A stretch of DNA of 64,000 nucleotides. Origin: Escarpia spicata (lineage: Eukaryota > Annelida > Polychaeta > Sabellida > Siboglinidae). The notes beneath the pieces were generated by a model. The model had not been told where the DNA came from. It did not search any database and was given only the letters and a program-made list of their open reading frames with translations. The stretch lies in assembly GCA_963995525.1 (NCBI GenBank), contig OZ023211.1, forward strand, positions 534,598 to 598,597. Direction: 5' to 3'. A program made the position numbers and the translations under genes. Of this stretch, positions 13,651 to 25,986 are shown in pieces (position 1 is the first letter of the stretch; each line of letters begins with the position of its first letter).

Positions 13651-13736
13651 TATTACCCGCCCGCCCGCGCGCGCACGCCCGCCCGCCCGCCTGCCCGCCC
13701 GCCCGCCCGCCCGCCCGCCCGCCCGCGCACGCACAC
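13651..13736. repeat. (CCCG)n GC-rich microsatellite
   Basis: About 85 bp of near-pure CCCG/CGCC repeats in otherwise AT-rich DNA, flanked by CGCGCG and CGCACGCACA steps. The strand asymmetry (all C-rich on the plus strand) permits i-motif/G-rich structures. Confidence 0.9.
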
Positions 13737-13810
13737 ATAGATAACTAAAATTTGAATAAAACATAACATAATGTAAATAAAATAATATATACATCAGAAT
13801 GTAATATTCA

Positions 13811-13885
13811 GGGCGGGCCTAGAGAGGGTAATCGGGGGGGGGGGGGGCAAAACGTCCAGTTGTATCCCCATGAGGCTCGCTTCTA
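13811..13885 (+). repeat. Terminal fragment of dispersed element B
   Basis: GGGCGGGCCTAGAGAGGGTA, followed by a G15 run, GGCAAAACGTCC and GAGGCTCGC, matches 12,217-12,290. It also matches the reverse complement of 50,940-51,006. The CAGGGGCGGATC-like end is reminiscent of hAT-type termini, but no transposase or 8-bp duplication is visible. Confidence 0.45.
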
Positions 13886-13989
13886 GGTCTTCCTCGGCTT
13901 CTGCTGCCTTCAAATTTTCCTTCCATTATTAGTCTCTCTAGAGATTGATGCCGTTTCACATGGCCAAAATAACTTTCTGTTTCTTTACA

Positions 13990-15345
13990 AAGTTCAATAA
14001 AGTCTAGGGGATAACACCAAGCTCATCTGCGATGGATTCGTTAGTTCTATTTTCAGTCCACGAAACTCGTAATATCTTTCTATAACACTTGTTTTCTAAT
14101 GCAATTATACGTTTAGTAATGCTATTATTAAGAGTCCAGGTTTCATATCCATACGTATCGTTTGGAAATATGCAGATTCGGATAATTCGTAATTTAATTC
14201 GTATCATTGTTCGTTGCTTTCCACAGCTTCTTCATCTCCGTCAACTTTTTACTTGTCATTGCCAACCTCCGCTTGATCTCTTTCGTCCCATCTCCACCCG
14301 CTTCTATCAGTGACCCCAGATATTCAAAACTTACCACTCGTTCTATTTCCTCGCGACCTACTATTACTTCTGGATGGTTCTCGACATCCTTTCACATCCA
14401 TAATCTTGTTTAAGTTTTGTTTCAATCCTTTCATCTCACTGTGCTCTTTAACTTTAGTTATACATTTATCCAATCCTTCTTTTGTATCGGATATTAACGC
14501 CGTGTCGTCGGCATATCTCAATTCGTATATTTCCTGTACATTCAGTTTCAGTCCATTAAAAAACTTGCTTCTCGTGTCAGTCTCGACCTCTCTCATGGTA
14601 TTATCTGTGTACAGATCGCGACTGAATAGAATAGGTGGGGGGACAGCGCATTACCGACTGGGAATCAACATGTGGTACCACATTCTAATATCACTGCAAA
14701 CTGCTATCCGACATAAAAATTTCGCATAATTAAGTGATGTAATTTTATGGACAAATCCCATGTGTATCAAGGTTTTCCAGATTTTTTGATGACTAACATT
14801 ATCAAAAGCTTTTAAATAATCTATGAAACAGATCCTAAGGTCGTTGTGGGATTATCTGCATTGTACTTTGAATTAACGTATTCAGGTTGAAAATATGATC
14901 TCTTAATTTATTAATTAATTGTTCCTCTTCCAGTCCGGAAACCAGCTTGTGTTCTGTTGACTTCACGTTCTAATTTTGTTGTGATTCTCTTCATTATGAT
15001 TTTTAACATAATTTTGCTCGCTTGGCTGATGGTCGAGGGATATAGTCCTGTGGTTTGAGCATCTATCAAGTATGTCATCGCTTTCTGTCAGAGTCATGCC
15101 CGTTTCGTCTTTGATAACGTCTAGGTTTGAACGACTGTGTCGTAGACTTTATTTCCTCGAACATAGTGCGACGTACTATATCGTTCCTTCTCATATACAT
15201 ATAGTACAATCCATCTTAATTTTCACATTTTTCTCTAGATATTTCTTCTTGTATTCCTTACACATTCGTTTAATTATCTTGCACTTCTCTCTGTATTTCT
15301 CACGATAATTCTTATGATATTCAGACTGCTTATTATCAAGTAGCA
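13990..15345 (-). mobile_element. Decayed LINE reverse transcriptase (second family)
   Basis: Read on the minus strand, the order is: linker ending VIKDETGMTLTESDDILDR (about 15,100), an RT segment with ISQASKIMLKIIMKRI and TQAGFRTGRGT (about 14,950-15,020), KAFDNVSHQKIWKTL (about 14,800), the catalytic block YADDTALIS (about 14,505) and the post-RT tail YGYETWTLNNS (about 14,130). These match EN-RT proteins of the 'craniofacial development protein 2-like' type of LINE. The frame is broken many times by stops and shifts, so it is a dead relic, older than the CR1-like copies. Confidence 0.8.
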
Positions 15346-15904
15346 TTTAAAATGTACGAGGAATTCTTGGCGTTGTGGCGTCAACATACATGCACGCTTG
15401 TCTCCCCTGCCTCCCATCATGCACACGCAAAATATACAATCAGAAACATTATGAAACTATGCTAAAACTAGTATAGTATAAATTTAAACCAAGGCCAACT
15501 GCCAACACATTTTAAGATAGTCGTACATCTATTGACATAAAGTGAACTTGATAACATAATATTATACCGTCTGAACATTACCTAAAAAGTTAAAAAGTAT
15601 ACATGTAGTTAAATAAATAATAAATAAATGTATAAATTAGCTGACGATATAAAAACTAAGCTGACAGTTAAAAAGTATGTGCATACACGTAGTCAAGTTA
15701 ATAAATAATTAATAAAAATAACTAAATAACAAAAAAATAGTAAATAAATAATAATAATTTAGCATGGCGACATAAAATCTAAACTGACTGAAAACAGTAT
15801 CATGGCATCTCGCGGTTCAAGTGACTCACAGCCTGCGGATAAAAAGCTATTTTAAAGTCTAGTGGTCCTTGTCTTAATACTTATATAGCGCTTGCCATAT
15901 ATGC
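15346..15904. other. AT-rich insertion splitting the LINE relic
   Basis: About 560 bp without coding similarity separates two parts of one LINE. It contains a partial internal duplication (TTAAAAAGTATACATGTAGT at 15,590 and TTAAAAAGTATGTGCATACA at 15,668). Confidence 0.4.
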
Positions 15905-16215
15905 ATTCCTTTCTTTAATTGTTGTTCTTTAATTCGTTACTTTCTTCAATCATATGCAGTGTGCACATTTTTGTTTATCCATCGATGTTTCTGCCTCTTT
16001 TTGGTGATGTGTTTGTTATAATGATGTTCGTAATTTCTACTGCAAACTCCTCCGGTTCCTTCTCGCCAGCCACTGTCTGTAATACTTCGAAACGGTTCAT
16101 AACCTCTACCCGGTATCCTTCTGTGATATCACTAACGTCATAGCTCCTTATCTCTTTCCCTCTCTTTATCTTTCTTAATTTTATCGCAATCTTGGCGCTT
16201 ACTTGCCACAATCGG
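15905..16215 (-). mobile_element. Upstream part of the same LINE relic
   Basis: The minus-strand frame contains the EN-RT linker motif VMNRFEVLQTVAGE, preceded by SYDVSDITEGYRVE. This region lies between EN and RT in the same LINE type as 13,990-15,345. Order and strand agree, so both are parts of one insertion interrupted at 15,346-15,904. Confidence 0.65.
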
Positions 16216-16381
16216 CTCCCGGTAATGTCTTTGCGTTAAATACAGATCGCCATCCTCCATCGTTTTGGTACGAGTATAAAGACCGGGGGTAAAGTTTTGG
16301 TATCAGTATAAAGGCTAGGGGTAAAGTCGATTTGATTTCTGTTCCGACCATATCATATGGTGTTGTCCAAGTGTACAATCA

Positions 16382-16425
16382 AAATACTTTCTTCAAACAA
16401 CAAATGTTGTTCGAAGAAAGTATTT
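16382..16425. repeat. Near-perfect 44-bp hairpin
   Basis: AAATACTTTCTTC plus AACAAC on the left pairs with GTTGTT plus GAAGAAAGTATTT on the right around a 4-nt loop (AAAT), with one mismatch. No adjacent T-tract or gene explains it. Confidence 0.7.
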
Positions 16426-16510
16426 GTATCATCAGTTCATTCTCTATGATAAACCCAACAAGTGTATATACTCTCTCATTTCTCTCGCCTAGTCCATATT
16501 TCCCGATATT

Positions 16511-16581
16511 ATAACATAACATAACATAACATAACATAACATAACATAACATAACATAACATAACATAACATAACATAACA
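16511..16581. repeat. (ATAAC)n microsatellite
   Basis: About 14 uninterrupted copies of the pentamer ATAAC. The minus-strand ORF crossing it (16,379-16,615) is only the repeat read as MLCYV. Confidence 0.95.
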
Positions 16582-19500
16582 TTATAATAATTAAATCAGT
16601 ACTCCAGTCGAACAAACGAAAACCGTATTTGGCAAAGCGGAAATTACGTCGCAGTTATACGCTTTTTGATTGTCCATGGGTTCTCATCCGGGTACCCAAG
16701 ACATCTGCGCAAGTGGATTCGTCCGAAAGGTAGTTGCAATTTGCCGTCACTGTTTTCAATTTTTGTTAAGTTTTTATCAATTAGATGTATGTCAGAACTA
16801 GTCAGCATGCACTATTGAAACCTAACGCATTTCTGCCTTTCAGATTCTGGTGGTATTCACACCGAAATCTACTCGAATTTGCCGACCATCTGCCACTGGG
16901 ACAAGTCCCGCACCAGCGCCATTTTCACTCACGTTTTGTTGTATTCAACTTTGTTTATGACTTTATCGCGTCAAACAGGTACGTATATATACAAACTAAT
17001 GTTTCTATATGTCGTAATTACATTTCTATGTTTTACTGAGCGTAATTATTACACCGGTTGGCGTAAATATTGTCACATCTGGACACGCATGTAGGTAGGT
17101 CACAGACTCGCACGCGTGACATTTGAGAATCACGATGTCTTTCACCGGGGAGTGCATGCTCAGACATACGAAACAAATCGCGCTCGGTGTTATCAGTTAT
17201 TACAGCTAAACGTAAAACCACTACAGTAAGTTGAATAGATATTAACACGACACAAAATTTCTATAAAATGTGGTTATTTGTACGTACTGGTTGTAAATCG
17301 TAAATTTGTACATGTTTTGCATATTTTTGCACTCCAACGGCAACACCCACAACATTCCAACTAGTAACTGGGAACCACCTGTCTACACTTATAACTGCAT
17401 TTTTCCCTACAATGCTAGACTGAGGTATGACGGTAAACACATTATTAAAATTTATATTAAACACATTTGTAAAGGAAAAAAACTTAGTACAATTGTATAA
17501 TAAACGGTCTAATGGAGTATATCTGATGAATGTTGTGTTTTTCAGTCATGTGTATAACAATGTGAGTGTTTGGAATACAGGTAATCACTTATAATAGTTG
17601 CAGGAAACAGTGCTATACATAGAGTTCACTATGGCTAGTTGTGTATTGGAGTGGGGACATGTCTATAATTTCTGTAATTTCAAGCAGTTTCAACAACTTT
17701 TCATCAGCTACAAGCTTTAAACTAAGATTATTCAGTTGTTAACTTTTTTTGAAAAATCAATATCTTCACATAGACAAGCCTAATGTTTTCTGAGACTAGA
17801 TTGAAATAGTAATATTCTAAATGAATAATACTTGGGTACTAGATTTCTTAGGTAGTATTTCATGATTCACGACTAAGAATGATGTAGCCATGTGCCAGTT
17901 CTTATCAAATAAGCAAAATTATTAATATTGATGGGTGCAAAACCTGGGGGGTTGCACTTTCCAATGAGTCGGCCAGTTGATTAGTCATTTGGATCGATTG
18001 ATCGTCCAGTTACGTCCAAGAACAGCAATATCTATACATTATTTGTTTGGAAGAGCAGAACATTGGGTATTGCTTATGTCTACAAGTTCCCTCTTGGTAG
18101 TGACAATAATAGGCGTGCTTAGTCATACCACTCAACTGTGCTGAGTGCAAACTGACTTTCTTCATAATTCGCCTGACCCCTACCTCTTTATGACCTTGAA
18201 TGTCCACATCCCTGGTCCATCAACATTCAGAATTATGAGGAAAGTGTGTTATGTGCAGGCCTGGGGACAATTCCAAAAGGAATTTGAATTGATCAATTAA
18301 ATTCCGGTCCAATTCCGGAATTGGAATTACAAAAATTTGAATGAAAGGAATTGGAGCGGGATTTGGAATTGAAAGATTTTGAACAAAAGGAATTGGATCG
18401 GGAATTGGAATTGAATGAAAAGGAATTGAGATCTGATGTTTTTGTAATGCCAATAATTTATTAGCCTGCTATGTTATCAACTCATGCATTTGAATGAAAA
18501 GAAATTGAGTATCTGAAAACAAAATCTTCTTAAGTGACTTCAAAGAGCCTGTCATGTGAACCTCAGCCAATTAATTCCTGCTGGTGCCTAGTGGTTTCTT
18601 TGTGTTGACCCACTGATCAAGACTGGCTTTAATAATTATATCAAAGGTAGTTTGAATTGTTTGCAGAATTGGGAAGTTATAGTCATTTTGTATACATGAA
18701 AATGGGCTTAGACTCAGGCCACAGCCACATGGTTGATCAATCACTCAATCGGGGATCAATGGCACTGATCCCCACAATGCTATAAAGGACTTTTACAAAG
18801 AGTTTTCTTGCAATAAAATGTCATTAAATGAATTTTTTTGGTTTACTCATTTCTATGTAACTTACTAACATGTATGTATGTTATATAATAGTTATATATA
18901 TAATTATACAAATATGAATGCTACGTTGCTGTGCCGATGTCGACGTTCGGCGCGCACTCGACCGTGAACAGTGACGAAAATTGGGGCTGGCCATTTCAAA
19001 ATAAGAAAGCATCATATGAATCCATGGAATTGACCTTTTTAAATTATTTATTTACATTTTTATAATTTGTTGTGCAATTTCTACTGACTTTTTAATGATT
19101 ATTGTATATATGTATTTTTTATCATGTGGACATTTTAATTGTACATGTATCTATTCATTTAAATATTTTAATTTATTTATGTATCTATTTATTCCACTTC
19201 TACAAAGGAACTGTGATGGTACATTTCGTGCGGAATGGCACAAGCGAAACAGACGCGAACTACATCACGTCTGCCACGCAAAAGTGCACATAATAATAAA
19301 TAATAATAATACAAATATGACACGCTGTATGTACAGTAATCGTACATGGTTGACTTTTGTCGTTATGTGGAATTGGAGCGGGAATTGGAATTGAATCAAA
19401 AGAAATTGGAGCAGGAATTGGAATTGATTGAAAGGAATTGACCCCAGCCCTGGTTATGTGTCAAGAGAGCGTATATATTATGCTACAATTATTGATTACC

Positions 19501-19834
19501 AAATTCTGACGGCCATCTTATTGATGTTGGTGTGTAAGGTAATCACTGGCGAGTGATTGATTTCCTGTGTGCCGTTGTCATTGATCACTGCACACATTGC
19601 ATCCAGTAGTTCAACAGCTGTGATGAAGCTGCTGTAATTGGGGCATTTGTTCAATGTGAAATGTGTGCGCATCCATTCCTTGGTCATCCAACAGTACTGC
19701 CTTCATGGCAGCAACAACAATGGATGGATCTTCTCTGGTAAGAGAGCTTGCCCATGCATCATTTATAAATTAATAGTGTTTATGAATGTAGGTTTTAACA
19801 AGTGAGTGATGATGATTACTCTAGTGACTGCATC
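16582..19834. other. Gene-free AT-rich stretch with GGAATTGGAATTG tracts
   Basis: 18,258-18,430 and 19,369-19,440 hold diverged tandem GGAATTGGAATTGAAT-type repeats, separated by about 900 bp. The rest shows only short unrelated ORFs. No splice-site-supported exon was recognised. Confidence 0.5.
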
Positions 19835-20693
19835 TTAAGGGGAGACTTGGGTCTAAACATATGTTATTTTATAACTTCATTGTTACTTACTTTACAGAGC
19901 TGAAACTTTCACAGATTGATAGTCCACCTAACGGGAAGGCCTGGAATTTTTTCAAAATTTTACGGGGGATTTTCCCACGGTACGGCAGCCATCTTGGATT
20001 TAATGCATGCGTTGAAATATCTTGGTAACTACTGGACTTACATTACTCAAATTGGTGTGTAGTAGTTACTCCATATAACCCTAAGTGTAACCAGCAAGCT
20101 ACATTTTGTATTTTTTTTTTTAAATTATGTATTTGTTCCCGACATTTTTTTACTAGCGACTCATTTTATTAAAAAACATGCCTTGCTTTTGAAAAAGTAG
20201 CTTGCTGGCTACCAGGGGCATAATGTCAAAATACATTCAAGCAAATCTGTCAAGCGGTTACTCAGATAAATAAACAAGAAGACGGCTGGTGTGAGTGAAA
20301 TCATGTTTCTGAGAAAATCACGTTCAAAGTTTAGTTACACTTGTACACACTTTTCAACATCTAAAAAGCAACCTAAATGATTGAAACTTTGTACACATGT
20401 TACTCAATGTATAATCTATCAAATGTTCAAAGTGATTTGAACAGCATAGTAATATGTCAAACAAAGCAATGTAACAAAAACATTACGAACAGGAAACCGT
20501 ATTTGTAAAATAGCACATCATTCCAACATTTATACAGATAAAGTTCACTGGAGCTCAGATGAAGTTCATTGTAACCTAAATAAAGTTCACTGAAGAAGAG
20601 AAGAAGAGCACGGCAGGTTTGCGACAGCAACATGGCGCAGCATACAAGTACAGTCGGCAGATCTGCACAAGTATCTCCTTCATCCTAATCCGT

Positions 20694-20822
20694 GAAGTGT
20701 GAGACCCCCATCTCATCCAGAAGATCCGTGTAGCCAAACTTCCGCTCAGTCGCAGCATCCGGGAAGTGTGAGAACCCCATCTCATCCAGAAGATCCGTGT
20801 AGCCAAACTTCCGCTCAGTCAC
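20694..20822. repeat. Two-copy tandem duplication (~66 bp)
   Basis: GAAGTGTGAGACCCCCATCT and its downstream copy at about 20,763, each followed by CATCCAGAAGATCCGTGTAG, give two consecutive near-identical units. Confidence 0.75.
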
Positions 20823-21234
20823 AAACAGTCTGAGACGGATCGGGTGACACTGACAGCCAAGTTGACGCTGAGAAACAAGTACACAATACCATTGTATTTC
20901 ATGAACACAAGTATTACTAATAATAAAAGCCCCTCCCAGTACTGTAAGTCTGTGACTAGTTTTTCTTGCACCTTTTGTTTATTTTGTTAGTACTGAATGA
21001 TATACAGTGTAACTGTATGTCATAAAGGGACATACCAAGGCAAGTTGTACTAATATAAACCATAATTCCATAGAATAATGTACAAAGTATAACTGTCATC
21101 CCTAAAACAACATAATCTGAGCATGTATATAATTATCACTTTTATTTTATGTCAACTATAATGGTTCTGGCGTGCCTGGATAGCCCCTGGACAGCTGAAC
21201 ATCAACAAGACCACGAATATAAAATTATAGGCAA

Positions 21235-23919
21235 ACAAGATTTAACAAGATTTAACAAGATTGCCATCCAGAAAATTACTCTGGATGGCAGTTGGACAAG
21301 GAAGCCTTTTGGCTTATCGAGAGTCCAATACTTTTTATCTACATGTATCCCGCCTTTTTAAGGTGTGTGTTGATTTTATTTTTAAACATTCACGCTACTA
21401 GCACCAACACAATCAGGAGATAATCTGTTCCATTCATTTACAGTCCTTTGTGAGAATGAGAACTTTCTTATATCTAATCTACACTGCTCCTTTACTAATG
21501 TAGCTTCATGTCCTCTGGTCCTTCTATCTTTCTTAACTGAGAAAAAAATGTTTATCAATATTTTCATAACCATTCAATATTTTAAACACTTCTATGTGAT
21601 CTCCTCTCAATCTCCTGGTCTCTAGTGTTGTTAAACCACATTCTTTTAGGCGTATTTCGTAACTAAGATCCCTCAGATTTGGTATCATTTTAGTCGCTCT
21701 CCTCTGTACTCTTTCTAGCATATCTATGTCCTTCTTGCGATATGGCCTCCATGCTTGTATACAATATTCTAAATGAGGCCTCACTATTGTTTTGTACAGC
21801 GGTATATTAATTCTTTTTTCTTATATGCTATATTTCGCCTAATTAATCCAAGGATTTGATTTCCCTTTGACGCTGCAATTCCGCACTGCTCTGAAACCTT
21901 CATATCAGCACTAATGGTTAACCCTAAGTCCTTTTCTTTTACAGTAGTACTTAGAACAGTACCCCCCATTTTATATTTTACCTCTTCATTCCCATGACCT
22001 GTGTGGAGGCATTTACATTTCCCAAAATTGAACAGCATTTGCCACTTTTCAGACCATTTGATCAACCTATCAAGATCATCTTGTAAATGCTGTCTGTCTC
22101 CATCACTTTTAATCCTTCTAAACACTTTTGTATCATCCGCAAATTTTAACACCTTGCTTGTTATATCATCGTCCAAATCGTTGATATATATTAAGAATAA
22201 TATAGGTCCTAGTACTGATCCCTGTGGTACCCCACTCAATACCGATTTCCAGTTTGAAGCCTCCCCATCAACTACTACACGTTGTCTTCTGTCATTCAGC
22301 CATTTTTCTATCCAGTTTATTATACCATTTCCTATGCCATGGGCCTTTAGCTTAAGGAGTAATCTTTGATGTGGTACTTTGTCGAAAGCTTTTTGAAAAT
22401 CTAAATAGATGATATCTACTGGTGATCCCTCATCTACCCACCTAGTGATGTCTTCCAAAAAACATAACATATTTGTTAAGCATGACCTCGCTTTTAAAAA
22501 CCCATGTTGAGATGGGTTTATCAAGTTATGTTTAACAAGAAAATCCACCATGTGATCTTTAATTAGTCTTTCTAATAATTTGCAAATCACTGATGTTAAA
22601 CTCACTGGTCTATAGTTCTCTGACTTGTTTCTCGAACCTTTTTTAAATAACGGTATAATGTTTGCCTCTTTCCATTCTAAAGGAACCACTCCCTCTTCTA
22701 ATGACAAATTGAAAACTGTTGCAAGCGGTGTGCTAATTTGTTCGACAATTTCCAATAGTAGTTTGGGTGGAATCCCGTCCACTCCAGGTGATTTATTTTC
22801 CTTCATAGCCCTTATTTTCTTAGCTACCATTTCCGAGGTTACAACTAACTGTCCTAAATAGTCTGAATCTGCCCCCTTGAACTTAGCCTCTGGTACTGGC
22901 AGTGAACTAATATCTTCCCTGGTAAACACTGAACTAAAATACTCATTCAGGTCTTCTGCCATTAAGAATCCCTCTGATATTGTATTTCCAGCACTATCTT
23001 CTAGAGGACCGACCTTATCCTGAACTTTCTGTTTGCTTCGAATATACGCATCAAAACTCTTACTGTCATGTTTTATATTACTAGCTAATTTTTTTTCATA
23101 GCTTCTCTTTGAATTTCTAATTTCAGCTGTAGCTTGATTAAGTGCTTCTTTATAAATGTTGTAGTCTTCATCATTTCCAGTACATCTATATGACTTCCAC
23201 ATCATTTGTTTATACTTAATTTTTCTAATGGCTTCTTTCGATAAGTATTTCTTTTTAGACCGTTTCCCTTGTTTTTTGAAAGGTACAAATTTATCGACTA
23301 TGCACTTAATTTCACTATTTAAGATATTCCAGCATTCGGTTGCTGTTTTATTCTTCAGTGTGTTATTCCAGTCTATCTTTGCTAAATATTTCCTCATGTC
23401 CTTATACCTTCCTTTGTGGAAATTTCTCCTATACTGCTTTTTACTATTCCTTTCTGATTTTACTTTGATGGTAAAATGTATCTGGTTGTGATCACTACTC
23501 CCCAGTGGCTCACATATCTTGACATTGTCAACTAATTCTTTCTGTGAGGACAAAACTAAGTCTAACACATTCTCTCCCCTGGTTGGTTCTAGCACATGTT
23601 GAGAAAGGAAACTATCTTGTACTAAAACTAAAAACTTGTGGTCCTCACTCCCCATACTCTGTAGAGATTTCCATTGTATATGCCCATGGTTAAAGTCCCC
23701 CATAATAATACAGTTCCGTTTGCTTACTTTCCTTATAGCGTTTTGTATTTTTTCATTCTCTTCTATGCTTATGTTTGGACTTCGATAAACTAACCCAACT
23801 GTTAACGTTGAGTTTCCTGTAACTATGTTACACCAAACAGCTTCTTCGCAATCTGCTTCTCTTTCTAATTTTATTTCATAAGCCTGGATAGATTCTTTAA
23901 TATATAAAATAACTCCACA
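21235..23919 (-). mobile_element. CR1-like LINE, 5'-truncated, nearly intact RT
   Basis: The minus strand carries the end of the endonuclease domain (IIMGDFNHGHIQW just before and at the start of the 639-codon frame 21,784-23,703), a basic linker and a full RT. RT motifs seen are SPGVDGIPPKLL, IYLDFQKAFDKVPHQRL, SGVPQGSVLGPILFLIYIND and the catalytic FADDTK. The C-terminal tail is shifted into other frames (21,533-21,784; 21,382-21,573), so at least two frameshifts disable it. The 3' end is TTAAATCTTG repeated about three times (21,235-21,263 in reverse). Homology to the 59-kb copy stops at about 23,919 inside the endonuclease: classic 5' truncation. Superfamily (CR1/L2/Rex1) from memory of motifs; the exact clade is unsure. 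Confidence 0.9.
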
Positions 23920-24299
23920 TCAAATAATTTCTTGATACAGGGTTCAAAGACTAACTGTGGAGACAACATGAATATATATGTATTATTTACACTGTCGGTG
24001 TTATCGAGAACATATAAAACACAGAAATTGTCCTTACTCTGGGTGCTATTGACACAGTCACTGCTCTGGGCCTGTCATCGTGGTCGGACCCGAAGGCGAA
24101 GACGTCGTCGTCACATATTCAACAACAAATTCCACTTGCATAGTCTTTCTCTCACGTGTTAACTGCAGCTGCGCAATATTGCGTCGCTTCGCGGCACGGA
24201 AACCACTCGCTCACTTTCGACCAAACGGCATAATGTCGTTTTAGAAAGCTAAAGAAACGCGGAGAATAAAATGTCAATCCTGTCGAATGTAGCTGGTAT

Positions 24300-24375
24300 T
24301 ACAAGCTGACGTCATAGGTTGGACGTATTACAACCAATCAGAACATTTGACGACGGAATCAAAGGATTCCGTCAT
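24300..24375. promoter_or_regulatory. Promoter-like cluster: TGACGTCA, CCAAT, 9-bp hairpin
   Basis: TGACGTCA at 24,308, CCAATCA at 24,334 and the inverted repeat GACGGAATC/GATTCCGTC (24,352-24,373) lie within 70 bp. No transcription unit was identified on either side and the block is inside the putative TTAA element, so this is only suggestive. Confidence 0.25.
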
Positions 24376-24799
24376 CACGTGGTGCAGCCTGATCAATCGT
24401 TGTAGGGTTACCCATTCCTTTGTCTCCGAAGCGGCATGAGAGGCGGTCGTTTATAGGCTGGATTATTCAGGCAGCCACGGTGCCATCTTAAAATAGTTTA
24501 TATCATACAGAGCGAAAACAGGGCTTTCCCGTGATGGAATGGCAGTATTTTTCGCGACGCAATCGATCGCGGAAAATTGCATAATGTTCGATTATTCACG
24601 CTTCGTTTGACAAAAACAAAGACTTAGCAATGATAGGCATCACACAAAATGCATGTTTTGTGACATAAACAGGTTTATTTCGGTAGTATAACGTATATGA
24701 ATGGGAAGTTGAGTAATTTTTATACATAAAAATGTCAATAACTCAAAACTCATTTTATTTTCAAAAATCCGTAAAATTTCGACCCGAGCTTCCCCTTAA

Positions 24800-25500
24800 G
24801 GAGGCTCATGCAGATCATTTTGTCATTGTTTTCTTAGCATAGTCACCACAGAAGTGTTAGAAAAATATGGCTTCAGTGTCTCACACAAATGAACGTTATC
24901 TTATCTGATAATCCAGTGTAAAATAATGTTTTCAATTGTTTCCTCGGAAATCATCTAGGAAGCATGTCTTGGCCTGCAGCACATCGTGATCTTTGTTGAT
25001 CAGATCGACAGCTCATGCATGTACCAGTTCTGAACTGTTTCTTCAGCCTCGCAGTTTCTATCCCTCTTCGACGTAGACATGTCACTTCCTTGCATCACAG
25101 AATCAGTGTAACCACATGTAAACATAGCCAGTGGGTTAGATATGTTTTCTCTTTACATGATCGGCCAATTGTGGCAGACTGTCTCTTGGATGGCAGCTAC
25201 GCCACTGCTAGAGCTCTGCAGCAGCCTCTCACGGTGCAGCAGCATCTGTCATGTTGTTGACTTTCTTGGCATCTGCTCTTTAGGCTTCTTATATTTCGGC
25301 TTCAACAACAAACATGATAATATTAACAATTGTTGTATCTACTTGTATGCCACTTTCTTATCTAACAGATGCGCAAACATTGGTATGATGGTGTATTTAT
25401 GAAGGCATTCTTGGTCTTTTTGTGACTAGATTATTAACACCATTGCAGGTTGTTACATGGCCTTAAATACAATTTCTTTATATTTTAACACAAAGCGTGT
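24800..25500. other. No supported gene
   Basis: Short unrelated ORFs only (longest about 86 codons). Nothing recognised. Confidence 0.45.
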
Positions 25501-25986
25501 ATTACAATGAGGTGATAAGTTACAATGATTTATGAGAACGTGCTGTACAGACATATTACAATGAGGTGATAAGTTACAATGATTTATGAGAACGTGCTGT
25601 ACAGACATATTACAATGAGGTGATAAGTTACAATGATTTATGAGAACGTGCTGTACAGACATATTACAATGAGGTGCTAAGTTACAATGATTTATGAGAA
25701 CGTGCTGTACAGACATATTACAATGAGGTGCTAAGTTACAATGATTTATGAGAACGTGCTGTACAGACATATTACAATGAGGTGATAAGTTACAATGATT
25801 TATGAGAACGTGCTGTACAGACATATTACAATGAGGTGCTAAGTTACAATGATTTATGAGAACGTGCTGTACAGACATATTACAATGAGGTGCTAAGTTA
25901 CAATGATTTATGAGAACGTGCTGTACAGACATATTACAATGAGGTGATAAGTTACAATGATTTATGAGAACGTGCTGTACAGACAT
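25501..25986. repeat. 54-bp minisatellite, nine copies
   Basis: Nine head-to-tail copies of a 54-bp unit (ATTACAATGAGGTG[A/C]TAAGTT, then ACAATGATTTATGAGAACGT, then GCTGTACAGACAT). Only the A/C site varies visibly between units, so homogenisation is recent. 54 is a multiple of 3, giving a spurious 195-codon minus-strand frame of 18-residue repeats. It lies about 0.8-1.3 kb upstream of the recognisable eIF5 leader. Confidence 0.95.

Larger units (their letters stand above)
19835..24799. mobile_element. Possible TTAA-flanked DNA element with a nested LINE
   Basis: At 19,835 TTAA is followed by GGGGAGACTTGGGTC. At 24,781-24,799 the mirror image GACCCGAGCTTCCCC is followed by TTAA. The 15-bp ends match at 12 of 15 positions in inverted orientation, and TTAA is the target duplication of piggyBac and Kolobok elements. 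Subtracting the LINE at 21,235-23,919 leaves about 2.3 kb of host element. No transposase was recognised, so this would be a non-autonomous or decayed copy. Other signals inside: a duplicated 66-bp stretch near 20,694-20,820 (CCCCATCTCATCCAGAAGAT twice). Confidence 0.4.

Noticed and set aside
22001..23491. Plus-strand ORFs across 22.0-23.5 kb
   Set aside because: Antisense shadows of the LINE RT.
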